Assembly (NCBI GenBank): GCA_964548025.1
Contig: CAZJRI010000007.1
Location: 1-64,000 of the forward strand
Reading direction: 5' to 3'
Length of the DNA: 64,000 nucleotides
Source: JAHRVQ01 sp964548025
GTDB lineage: Bacteria; Pseudomonadota; Gammaproteobacteria; Pseudomonadales; Azotimanducaceae
Under the pieces are notes generated by a model. It did no database searches. It saw only the letters and a program-made list of their open reading frames with translations, and was not told the DNA's origin. Position 1 is the first letter of the stretch. The number at the start of each line of letters is the position of its first letter. Position numbers and translations under genes: made by a program. This document shows positions 18,990 through 27,052 of this stretch, piece after piece.

Positions 18990-19459
18990 TCGAAAAAATC
19001 CTTTTTTTATGCACCGGAAATTCCTGCAGGTCGCAAATGGCAGAGGCATTTGCGAAAGAGATATTTAACCCGCAACGACTCACAGGAAGTAACTCCGGTA
19101 AGCCGTCATATGAAATCTATTCTGCGGGCATTGAAGCGCACGGACTAAATCCCTACGCAATTAAGGTTATGTCAGAGGTCCATATTGATATCACCTCGCA
19201 GAAATCAGAGATACTAGATGAAACGCTGTTGGATGAGGTAGATCTGATCGTGACAGTTTGTGGCGATGCAGATAGAAATTGTCCTGCGTACTCGGGACGC
19301 GTTAAAAAACTGCACTGGCCGCTGGATGACCCAGCGAAAGTGCAGGGCGCTGAACCTCTTATCCTTGAAGAATTCAGGCGTGTTCGGGACGAGATCAGGC
19401 AGCATGTACTTGTTTTAAAGCGTGACCTTTTGCAGGAAACGGGTGAATTAAACAACTGA
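18986..19459 (+). CDS. ArsC-type arsenate reductase / low-molecular-weight phosphatase family protein
   Basis: This 157-residue protein has the P-loop CTGNSCRS at its N-terminus (nucleophile C9, Arg at position 15) and the pair C92/C99 in VTVCGDADRNCP followed by HWPLDDPAK. The triple-Cys arrangement is that of thioredoxin-coupled arsenate reductases, which reduce arsenate to arsenite by shuttling a disulfide. Plain LMW tyrosine phosphatases lack the second pair. It overlaps waaA by 4 bp. No arsR, arsB or acr3 gene is nearby, so a role in arsenic resistance is not supported by context. A segment around residues 28-42 (NPQRLTGSNSGKPSY) makes it longer than the classic enzymes. Confidence 0.82.
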   Translation: MIEKILFLCTGNSCRSQMAEAFAKEIFNPQRLTGSNSGKPSYEIYSAGIEAHGLNPYAIKVMSEVHIDITSQKSEILDETLLDEVDLIVTVCGDADRNCPAYSGRVKKLHWPLDDPAKVQGAEPLILEEFRRVRDEIRQHVLVLKRDLLQETGELNN

Positions 19460-19593
19460 AATTCTTTTCGACGCTATACTCTTTGGAGGGGTTACTTGCA
19501 ATAGTTATTTCCCGCCGATAGCGATTTATTAAGCATGACATAATTGCGCAATGTGATAGTCTAGTCAGGAGTCAATACTCAACTGTGGAACAG

Positions 19594-20091
19594 ATGAAAA
19601 GGAAACGCAGATACGTACCGGATCTGGTTGCTGATATGGCGGAATGTGATGCAAATTACATTCGGCTGCATCGGTTGTTTCCCCATATGGACGAAGAAGA
19701 CTATCTTGAATTCGGCGTCGATTCACCCGGAAAATTATCCATAGAGCACGGAAAGATTGAGGGTACTACGAGCGATGGTGCCATCGTCACCATGGCAATC
19801 GAAGAGCGGTGTCCGTATACAACCATGATCAAGGTCGTCGTCACCAATGAAGAGGACAAGCCCTGGGTGAAATGGCCGACGCTTGATGTGAGGGTATACC
19901 ACGATATCAAGTCCGCTGAAGTCATCAGTTTTGAGCGTCATCGTAATATGAAATTCCGGTATTCGACCCCCAATGAAAACATGTTTCAACCAGATGAGAA
20001 ATCACAGATAAACAAATATTTTGGTGAGTTACTCACTTTCTGCTATGAACATGGCCATTCATTAGAAGCAGTTCCCGTTATTCGAAATTAA
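19594..20091 (+). CDS. DUF1249 (YqiB-like) protein
   Basis: This 165-residue uncharacterised conserved protein of the DUF1249/YqiB family opens MKRKRRYVPDLVADMAECDANYIRLHRLFP and contains TMIKVVVTNEE, VRVYHDIKSAEVISFE and a C-terminal NKYFGELLTFCYEHGHSLEAV, all typical. Function is unknown. It precedes parE, as in E. coli and Pseudomonas, though cpdA and yqiA, often between them, are absent. The ATG at 19594 fits the family N-terminus best. An in-frame GTG at 19585 would add three residues (MEQ) and cannot be excluded. A GGA six bases before the ATG is the only ribosome-binding site candidate. Confidence 0.85.
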   Translation: MKRKRRYVPDLVADMAECDANYIRLHRLFPHMDEEDYLEFGVDSPGKLSIEHGKIEGTTSDGAIVTMAIEERCPYTTMIKVVVTNEEDKPWVKWPTLDVRVYHDIKSAEVISFERHRNMKFRYSTPNENMFQPDEKSQINKYFGELLTFCYEHGHSLEAVPVIRN

Positions 20092-20274
20092 TCGTTTCTT
20101 TAATCGGAATTCGGCCACTATTTCCAAGAATTATTCTTCAACTGCGGTTATAATTTCACCTTGTCAGGTGGTTGTCTTTCTGACGCTACGGACGACACGT
20201 TTCTTAGGAAAAGATCTGTAAATCGGGTCTCTTGTCGATTGAGAAAGTAATTAGATTTGTCAAATAAGGGAAAT

Positions 20275-20326
20275 GAGGTGGATTCACCTCGTAGTGATTT
20301 GATTAAAACCATCGGATCCCGATGGT
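20275..20326. promoter_or_regulatory. Two perfect hairpins in the parE leader
   Basis: The 293-bp gap before parE holds two strong inverted repeats. The first, at 20275-20290, is GAGGTG-GATT-CACCTC. The second, at 20308-20326, has 8-bp arms ACCATCGG/CCGATGGT around ATC. Neither is followed by a T-run on the + strand, so they are unlikely terminators in that direction. They lie 59-110 bp before the parE start and could be operators or leader RNA structures. The rest of the gap shows nothing I recognise. Confidence 0.5.
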
Positions 20327-20384
20327 GCCTACTTACCCCCCAAAGAAAACGCAATTTTAATCCTATTCCCATGGGCTGAGGCAT

Positions 20385-22289
20385 ATGTCGGGCAATTCTT
20401 ATAAAGCTGATTCAATTGAGGTCCTCGAAGGTCTGGAGCCGGTTAAGAAAAGACCGGGCATGTACACGGATACGACCAGACCCAATCACCTTGCCCAGGA
20501 GGTCGTCGACAATGCGGTTGATGAGGCGCTGGAAGGGTATGCAACAGAAATCAGGGTGACGTTGCGAAAAGACGGTTCTATGTCCGTCAACGACAATGGC
20601 CGGGGAATGCCGGTAGATATCCACAAGAAAGAGAAATTGTCCGGGGTGGAACTAATACTCAGCCGACTTCATTCCGGCGCCAAGTTCAACAGTGATAGCT
20701 ACAAGTTCTCGGGTGGATTGCATGGCGTCGGCGTATCAGTTGTGAATGCTCTGTCGAGCCAGTTTGAGGTCTTTATCAAGCGTGACGGCAAACTCCACCA
20801 CATGGCCTACAAAGACGGGAAGAAGTCCAAGAAACTCAGTGTGAAAGACAAGGTTGGTAAACGTAATACCGGCACGCTGATTAATTTCAAACCTGACCCC
20901 AGGTATTTTGATTCGCCAAAGTTTTCGGTTTCACGTCTTAAGCACCTGCTGCGTGCAAAAGCGGTACTTTGCCCGGGGCTGAAGGTAATCTTCTGTGACG
21001 AAACATCAACGAAGAAAGATGAGCAGACGATAGAATGGTATTTTGAAGGTGGCGTCAAAGATTATCTCCAACTGGCGTTGGACGGTTTTGAAGTTCTGCC
21101 GGAGGAACCATTCGTCGGGTCAATATCGGGTAATGAAGAGGCGGTGGACTGGGCGGTACAATGGTTGCCAGAGGGGGGTGATATTGTCGCAGAGAGTTAT
21201 GTCAATTTGATCCCCACGACCCAGGGAGGCACGCATGTCAGCGGCCTGAGAACCGGTTTGCTTGACGCACTGCGCGAATTCTGTGAATTTCGAAGCCTTG
21301 TTCCCCGTGGAATCAAGATCTCGGCAGAAGATATCTGGGACAAATGCAGTTATGTTGTCTCAGCGAAATTAATTGACCCGCAGTTTTCCGGTCAAACCAA
21401 AGAACGCCTGAATTCCCGTCAGGCTGTCACATTCATTTCCAGTGTCGTTAAAGATAGCTTCAGCCTGTGGCTCAATCAGCATGTCACTGAAGCTGAGGCA
21501 CTTGCGACCCTTGCGATTAACAATGCACAGGAAAGATTACGGGCTGGCAAGAAAGTCACACGCAAGAAAGTGACTACCGGTCCGGCACTGCCAGGCAAGC
21601 TGGCGGACTGCTCCTGCCAGGATGCAATGCGGGGTGAGTTATTTCTGGTAGAAGGTGATTCTGCAGGGGGTTCAGCGAAGCAGGCCAGAGACAGGGAAAC
21701 CCAGGCCATCATGCCATTGCGGGGGAAGATCCTTAACACATGGGAAGTTGATTCGAGTGAAATACTGGCTTCACAGGAAGTTCACGATATATCGGTTGCA
21801 CTTGGCATTGATCCGGGTTCATCAGACCTGTCAGGTTTGAGATACGGTAAGGTTTGCATACTTGCAGACGCAGATAGTGACGGGTTGCATATTGCCTCGC
21901 TGCTGATTGCGCTTTTCGTGAAACACTTCCCGGCATTGGTAGAAAACGGCCACGTATTTGTCGCCATGCCACCCCTCTACCGTATCGATGTCGGCAAGGA
22001 AGTATTCTACGCCCTGGATGAATCAGAGCATCAGGGAATCCTGGATGTTATTGCCGCAGAAAAGAAGAAAGGCAAGGTGACTGTACAGCGATTCAAGGGA
22101 TTGGGTGAAATGAATCCACTTCAGCTCAGAGAAACTGCGATGGCGGTAGATACCAGGCGATTGGTTCGCTTGACGGTGGAGTCGTCAAAGAAGGCCAATG
22201 AACTGCTTGATATGCTTCTGGCCAAGAAAAGAAGTGCTGACCGAAAGACCTGGTTGGAAAAGAAAGGTGATCAGGCGGAAATATTGTAA
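20385..22289 (+). CDS. parE: DNA topoisomerase IV subunit B
   Basis: ParE is the ATPase half of topoisomerase IV, which unlinks daughter chromosomes. The 634-residue protein (E. coli 630) shows the GHKL ATPase motifs EVVDNAVDEALEG, DNGRGMPVD and SGGLHGVGVSVVNALS near the N-terminus. The transducer follows, then the Toprim block LVEGDSAGGSAKQARDRE...PLRGKILN with acidic ADADSDGLHI. The short length without a large insert distinguishes it from GyrB. parC follows after 46 bp and the yqiB-like gene precedes it, the conserved arrangement. The ATG has GAGG three bases upstream, a tight spacing. Confidence 0.97.
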   Translation: MSGNSYKADSIEVLEGLEPVKKRPGMYTDTTRPNHLAQEVVDNAVDEALEGYATEIRVTLRKDGSMSVNDNGRGMPVDIHKKEKLSGVELILSRLHSGAKFNSDSYKFSGGLHGVGVSVVNALSSQFEVFIKRDGKLHHMAYKDGKKSKKLSVKDKVGKRNTGTLINFKPDPRYFDSPKFSVSRLKHLLRAKAVLCPGLKVIFCDETSTKKDEQTIEWYFEGGVKDYLQLALDGFEVLPEEPFVGSISGNEEAVDWAVQWLPEGGDIVAESYVNLIPTTQGGTHVSGLRTGLLDALREFCEFRSLVPRGIKISAEDIWDKCSYVVSAKLIDPQFSGQTKERLNSRQAVTFISSVVKDSFSLWLNQHVTEAEALATLAINNAQERLRAGKKVTRKKVTTGPALPGKLADCSCQDAMRGELFLVEGDSAGGSAKQARDRETQAIMPLRGKILNTWEVDSSEILASQEVHDISVALGIDPGSSDLSGLRYGKVCILADADSDGLHIASLLIALFVKHFPALVENGHVFVAMPPLYRIDVGKEVFYALDESEHQGILDVIAAEKKKGKVTVQRFKGLGEMNPLQLRETAMAVDTRRLVRLTVESSKKANELLDMLLAKKRSADRKTWLEKKGDQAEIL

Positions 22290-22335
22290 TGGTTGCTTAT
22301 TGGACGACTCTCGATAACCGGTTTGGACAAACTAA

Positions 22336-24585
22336 ATGAGTGAAATATTTGATTCTGGTGAACTCGAAAACATCTCCTTGCGGCAGTTCACTGAAAGTGC
22401 CTATCTCAATTATGCTATGTATGTCATCAACGACAGGGCTTTGCCGCATATTGGAGACGGACTGAAGCCCGTTCAAAGGCGGATAATCTACGCCATGAAT
22501 GAGTTGCGCCTGAACGCGGATGCCAAATATGCAAAATCGGCGCGCACGGTAGGTGATGTAATCGGCAAGTTTCATCCCCATGGTGATGCGGCGAGTTATG
22601 AGGCGATGGTATTAATGGCTCAACCCTTCTCTTATCGCTACCCGCTGGTTGACGGACAGGGTAACTGGGGTGCGCCGGATGATCCAAAATCCTATGCAGC
22701 GATGCGCTACACAGAATCTAAATTGACTAAATATGCCGAGATACTGTTGAGCGAGTTGGGCCAGGGAACGGTTGACTGGATACCCAACTTTGATGGAACC
22801 AGGGAAGAGCCCGTCAACTTACCAGCCCGATTACCGAATATTTTACTCAATGGGGGAACTGGCATCGCAGTAGGAATGGCAACAGACATTCCTCCTCATA
22901 ACATCAATGAGGTGGCGAGTGCATGTATCAGATTACTCGATAAACCAAAATCAACAGTCAAAAACCTGCTCGAACATATCAAAGGGCCGGACTTCCCGAC
23001 CAATGCCGAGATCATTTCCACTAAGGAGGACATTCAGCAGATATACGAAACCGGCAGGGGTTCGATTAAAACGAGGGCCGTGTATACAGAAGAAGCAGGA
23101 GATGTAATTATCACCGCCTTGCCCTACCAGGTTTCGGGTACCAAAATCCTGGAGCAAATTGCCGGTCAGATGCAGGCAAAAAAACTCCCGATGGTAGTTG
23201 ATCTGAGAGACGAATCTGATCATGAGAATCCCATTAGAATAGCGATTGTGCCTCGCTCCAATCGGGTCGATATCGAGGCATTGATGGGGCACCTCTTTGC
23301 TTCAACGGATCTTGAGCGCAGTCATCGTGTGAACTTCAATATGATCGGCATTGATGGCCGACCCAAAGTGAAACCTTTAACGGATCTGCTGAAGGAATGG
23401 CTTGCTTTCAGAAGCGATACCGTCCTGAAACGACTGCAATTTAGATTGGAAAAAATCCTGGATCGCCTGCATATCCTTGACGGATTGATGATCGCTTATC
23501 TCAATATTGATGCAGTCATTAAAATAGTCAGAACACAGGACAAGCCGAAACAGGCTTTGATCAAGAAGTTCAAGGTGAGTGAAACGCAGGCTGATGCCAT
23601 CCTTGATTTGCGCCTGAGACAACTGGCAAAACTTGAAGAGATCAAGATAAAGGGCGAACAGAAAGAACTTAATAGCGAAAGGGTTGAACTACAGAAAATC
23701 ATAAAATCAAAAGCACGCCTTAAAACGTTGCTTAAAAAAGAAATTCAGGCTGATGCTGAGCTTTTTGGCGATGAACGAATGTCGCCTGTCGTCCAGCGCC
23801 AGGAAGCACAAGCCTTTAAAGAAAAGGATCTGATATCGAGCGAGCCCATTACCGTTGTGTTGTCTGAAAAAGGCTGGATGCGGGCAGCCAAGGGGCAGGA
23901 TATCGACGCGACAGAACTGAACTATCGTTCAGGTGACAAATTCCTTTGTGCCTTGCCAGCCAAGTCAAATCAGGATGCAGTTTTTCTGGATTCCACCGGA
24001 CGTGCCTATTCTATTGCCTGCCATACCTTGCCTTCGGCCAGGGGACAGGGAGAGCCTTTGACCGGCCGGGTAAATCCGCCAGGCGGTGCTTCTTTTACCG
24101 GCCTGGTAACAGGCGAAAAAGATCAGCAATATCTCGTTGCAAGTGACGCAGGTTACGGATTTGTCACCAGCGTTGGAGACATGGTTTCGAAGAACAAGTC
24201 TGGTAAATCCCTGCTAACGGTTCCGAAGGGTGGCGTAGTCATTCAGCCTGCCGTAATAACCGAGATCAAACATGAATACATCGCAGCGATATCCAACGAA
24301 GGTCGCCTGCTGATATTCCCGGTTTCCGATATGCCAGTGCTTGGTCGTGGCAAAGGTGTGAAGATTATGAATATTCCGCCCGCCCGGGTAGTCGACAGGG
24401 TTGAGATGATGAATCACATACTGGTTTTCTCCGAAGTGGACTCGATCATTATCTACTCAGGCAAGCGCCATATCAGGTTGAAGATTGATGATCTTGAGCA
24501 CTATCGGGGTGAGCGAGCACGCAGGGGGCTCAAGTTACCCAGGGGATTCCAAAAAGTAGACAGGGTGCTTGTTGAGCGCGGATAG
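22336..24585 (+). CDS. parC: DNA topoisomerase IV subunit A
   Basis: ParC is the DNA-cleaving subunit partnering ParE. It has 749 residues (E. coli 752). The winged-helix domain has TVGDVIGKFHPHGD, and the catalytic tyrosine is Y125 in AAMRYTES. The tower, the coiled coil near residues 430-480 and a C-terminal beta-pinwheel follow. The quinolone-determining region reads GDAASYE, so the position equal to E. coli Ser80 is alanine (A85 here), while Glu84 is kept (E89). It is 46 bp downstream of parE, same operon, and ends 22 bp from the convergent membrane-protein gene. Confidence 0.97.
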   Translation: MSEIFDSGELENISLRQFTESAYLNYAMYVINDRALPHIGDGLKPVQRRIIYAMNELRLNADAKYAKSARTVGDVIGKFHPHGDAASYEAMVLMAQPFSYRYPLVDGQGNWGAPDDPKSYAAMRYTESKLTKYAEILLSELGQGTVDWIPNFDGTREEPVNLPARLPNILLNGGTGIAVGMATDIPPHNINEVASACIRLLDKPKSTVKNLLEHIKGPDFPTNAEIISTKEDIQQIYETGRGSIKTRAVYTEEAGDVIITALPYQVSGTKILEQIAGQMQAKKLPMVVDLRDESDHENPIRIAIVPRSNRVDIEALMGHLFASTDLERSHRVNFNMIGIDGRPKVKPLTDLLKEWLAFRSDTVLKRLQFRLEKILDRLHILDGLMIAYLNIDAVIKIVRTQDKPKQALIKKFKVSETQADAILDLRLRQLAKLEEIKIKGEQKELNSERVELQKIIKSKARLKTLLKKEIQADAELFGDERMSPVVQRQEAQAFKEKDLISSEPITVVLSEKGWMRAAKGQDIDATELNYRSGDKFLCALPAKSNQDAVFLDSTGRAYSIACHTLPSARGQGEPLTGRVNPPGGASFTGLVTGEKDQQYLVASDAGYGFVTSVGDMVSKNKSGKSLLTVPKGGVVIQPAVITEIKHEYIAAISNEGRLLIFPVSDMPVLGRGKGVKIMNIPPARVVDRVEMMNHILVFSEVDSIIIYSGKRHIRLKIDDLEHYRGERARRGLKLPRGFQKVDRVLVERG

Positions 24586-24607
24586 ATACCTTCCGTAGCT
24601 ACCTCGG

Positions 24608-25687
24608 TCAATCTTGCTTAGCCAGGTAATTGACCTGCTCATCAATCAGATCCTGATCCAGCAGTGCGTCAATGCAGAATACCTCCCCGTCAGGGGTCAT
24701 CGAACTGTGGAATGGCTGAATCTCGTACTGATCTGACAGTGAAATAATCTCCCTTACATGCCGACTCGTTAATAGTTGTTTTTCGGTGATTGATGCCAGA
24801 TAAGTCGCGTGTTTCTTTGCCGTCTCGAAATCCGTCGCAACCTGACTGTCGGATACCTGGTGCATGCCTGCTTTAATGGTAATTGGTGAATTTGCCTGAT
24901 TAAAGATTTCAAGCACCAGCAATCCTGAACATATAGCCTGAAAGAGCTGATCTGACTTGTCGAAATAGATGACGATGTCGTCACCCTCTGTTGCGTCAAG
25001 TTCACCGGCATATAATGCCAGCGCTTTTTCAATCTTGTCCCGATAAGTTAATGCTAATCTCGATGGCCGCACTTTGAAGACGAGTATCGTCGTAGCGGGT
25101 TCGCTAGTTTCGATCACGGCTTCGGCAGATTCCGTCTCTGTTTCCGGCACTTCGATTGCCTCTCGAGGAGGTTGCATAATCCAGAGATAAAACATATCCC
25201 CGTAGAACCAGCCGACGATAGAGAGAAGAGCCGCCAGAAGCAGGTGTACGGCAATTGAAAGAACGAGGATACGTTTCAGCTCACTTTGGATAACCTGCTC
25301 ATTGAATCCGACCTGTACATAGCCAGTGATGGCATCCTGAAAGGTCACTTGTTGAGTAAATAACCTTGAATCAGAAGTATGCTTGCCAGCCTGCGCTAGC
25401 AGTGCATCACTCGTACTGTAGACAGATGCAAAATCAAAATTGTTTTCTTTCAATAGCTCAGTCAAGAGTATGTTGAGGCTGAGCAGGTCTTCGTTTATCA
25501 GGTGGTCAGTGACGGAAATTGCCAGATGGTCACAAACAGCCTGTCCGAATCGGGTGCTTTGTTCATGAAGTCTGGACGAGGTTACGCTGAAAATAAGGTA
25601 GGTCGAGATGAGGCCGCTTACGAGAAGTGGGAGCAGTACGATGGACAATGCACGTATTCTTGATGCGCGTGCTTTTCTCAAACCCAT
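24608..25687 (-). CDS. Membrane protein with periplasmic sensor-like region and cyclase-like cytoplasmic domain (Smp/AhpA-like by position)
   Basis: This 359-residue inner-membrane protein has a transmembrane helix at about 13-35, a periplasmic region of about 105 residues, a second helix near 141-163, an acidic linker rich in E/T/P (about 175-200), and a cytoplasmic domain from about 200 on. The cytoplasmic part (ILVFKVRPSRLALTY, DIVIYFD, IKAGMH, QLLTSRHVREII) recalls the fold of class III adenylate cyclases but lacks obvious metal-binding catalytic Asp pairs, so catalysis is doubtful. It is divergent from serB, the place of smp/ytjB in E. coli and its longer relatives in Pseudomonas. Orthology rests on position and topology. 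Function is unknown. Confidence 0.65.
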   Translation of the reverse strand: MGLRKARASRIRALSIVLLPLLVSGLISTYLIFSVTSSRLHEQSTRFGQAVCDHLAISVTDHLINEDLLSLNILLTELLKENNFDFASVYSTSDALLAQAGKHTSDSRLFTQQVTFQDAITGYVQVGFNEQVIQSELKRILVLSIAVHLLLAALLSIVGWFYGDMFYLWIMQPPREAIEVPETETESAEAVIETSEPATTILVFKVRPSRLALTYRDKIEKALALYAGELDATEGDDIVIYFDKSDQLFQAICSGLLVLEIFNQANSPITIKAGMHQVSDSQVATDFETAKKHATYLASITEKQLLTSRHVREIISLSDQYEIQPFHSSMTPDGEVFCIDALLDQDLIDEQVNYLAKQD

Positions 25688-25780
25688 GACGACTTGGTGG
25701 ACCTGGTTTCAATAAGGGGATTATACCTGATTGGCGGATGTGGTTGCTCCGCGGCGTGGTAATTTTAATTTGCTATTGGA

Positions 25781-27052
25781 ATGAAGGATAATAACGCATT
25801 TGGTCAGTTGAGAAGTAGTGTGGCTAAACTCGTTCTGTTGAATATATCAGGAGAAGACAAACCCGGTGTTACCGCATCGATAACCGAACTCCTCGGCAAT
25901 TTTGATGTAGATATTCTGGATGTGGGTCAGGCGGTGATCCATAACCATTTAACACTGGGTATCCTGATCAATATTCCCGGTGACACAGATGAGATAAGGC
26001 GCGAAATATCATCCCGCTGTGGTGATTTGGGTATCTCGGTAAAGTTTACGCCTGTTGATGAAACCAGCTACGAAAACTGGGTGGGCCTGCAAGGTCGATC
26101 GAGATTCATTCTTACGTTGTTAGCCAGAAAAATTAAGGCTAATCACATCGCGCAGGTGAGCCAGGTTGTCGCGGCGAACGGACTTAATATCGATGCAATT
26201 GTCCGGCTGTCAGGTCGTGTACCGCTGGATCATGAAGATGACACCATCAAGGCTTGTGTTGAGTTTTCCCTCAAGGGAGAGCCCGAGGACAGCAAGGCAT
26301 TTCGGGCAGAGCTAATGAAGGTAAGCAGTGATCTCGATATCGATATAGCGGTACAGGAAGATGGTATTTTCAGACGAAACAGGCGATTGGTTGCATTTGA
26401 CATGGACTCGACCTTGATTACGACTGAAGTCATCGACGAGCTGGCGCGCCTCGCCGGAGTTGGCGAGAAGGTTTCCAGGGTTACGGAGCGTGCAATGCAT
26501 GGTGAACTCGACTTTAAAGACAGCCTGCGTGAACGTGTCTCGCTGCTCAAAGGTTTAAAGGAATCGAGCTTGAAAGAAGTTGCAATGAATCTCCCTTTGG
26601 CGGAGGGCGTAGAACATCTCTTTCATACCCTGAATCAGCTTGGCTATAAAACGGCTATTCTCTCTGGTGGATTCACTTACTTTGCAGAACGTCTTCAGCA
26701 AAAGCTCGGGATAAAATATCTGCATGCCAACAAACTGGAGATTAAGGACGGGAAGTTAACAGGAAGGGTAATTGAGCCAATCGTTGACGCTGATCTGAAA
26801 GCAGACCTCTTAAAGAAGATCGCGGAGGAGGAACATATTTCACTTGAGCAGGTAATCGCAGTTGGCGACGGCGCGAATGATCTGGCCATGTTGGCGGTCG
26901 CCGGTCTTGGCATCGCCTTTCATGCGAAACCGATCGTCAAAGAGAATGCTGAACAGTCAATATCTACCCTTGGGCTCGACAGTATTTTGTATCTTATGGG
27001 TATCAGGGACAGGGATGCCAGAAAACTGGGTTCCGGTCAGGGGCCTTTATAA
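25781..27052 (+). CDS. serB: Phosphoserine phosphatase with N-terminal ACT domains
   Basis: SerB dephosphorylates phosphoserine, the last step of serine synthesis. The 423-residue protein has two ACT-like regulatory regions (about 15-95 and 105-190) and then a HAD phosphatase: DMDSTLI at about 207-213 (nucleophile and acid Asp), the SGGFT segment, and GDGANDLAML for magnesium. This is longer than E. coli SerB (322) and resembles the Pseudomonas form. It is divergent from the smp-like gene and its end overlaps the convergent fimX by 6 bp. Confidence 0.95.
   Translation: MKDNNAFGQLRSSVAKLVLLNISGEDKPGVTASITELLGNFDVDILDVGQAVIHNHLTLGILINIPGDTDEIRREISSRCGDLGISVKFTPVDETSYENWVGLQGRSRFILTLLARKIKANHIAQVSQVVAANGLNIDAIVRLSGRVPLDHEDDTIKACVEFSLKGEPEDSKAFRAELMKVSSDLDIDIAVQEDGIFRRNRRLVAFDMDSTLITTEVIDELARLAGVGEKVSRVTERAMHGELDFKDSLRERVSLLKGLKESSLKEVAMNLPLAEGVEHLFHTLNQLGYKTAILSGGFTYFAERLQQKLGIKYLHANKLEIKDGKLTGRVIEPIVDADLKADLLKKIAEEEHISLEQVIAVGDGANDLAMLAVAGLGIAFHAKPIVKENAEQSISTLGLDSILYLMGIRDRDARKLGSGQGPL

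Noticed and set aside
18986..19459. Arsenic resistance operon
   Set aside because: Only one ArsC-like gene; no regulator or pump within the window.
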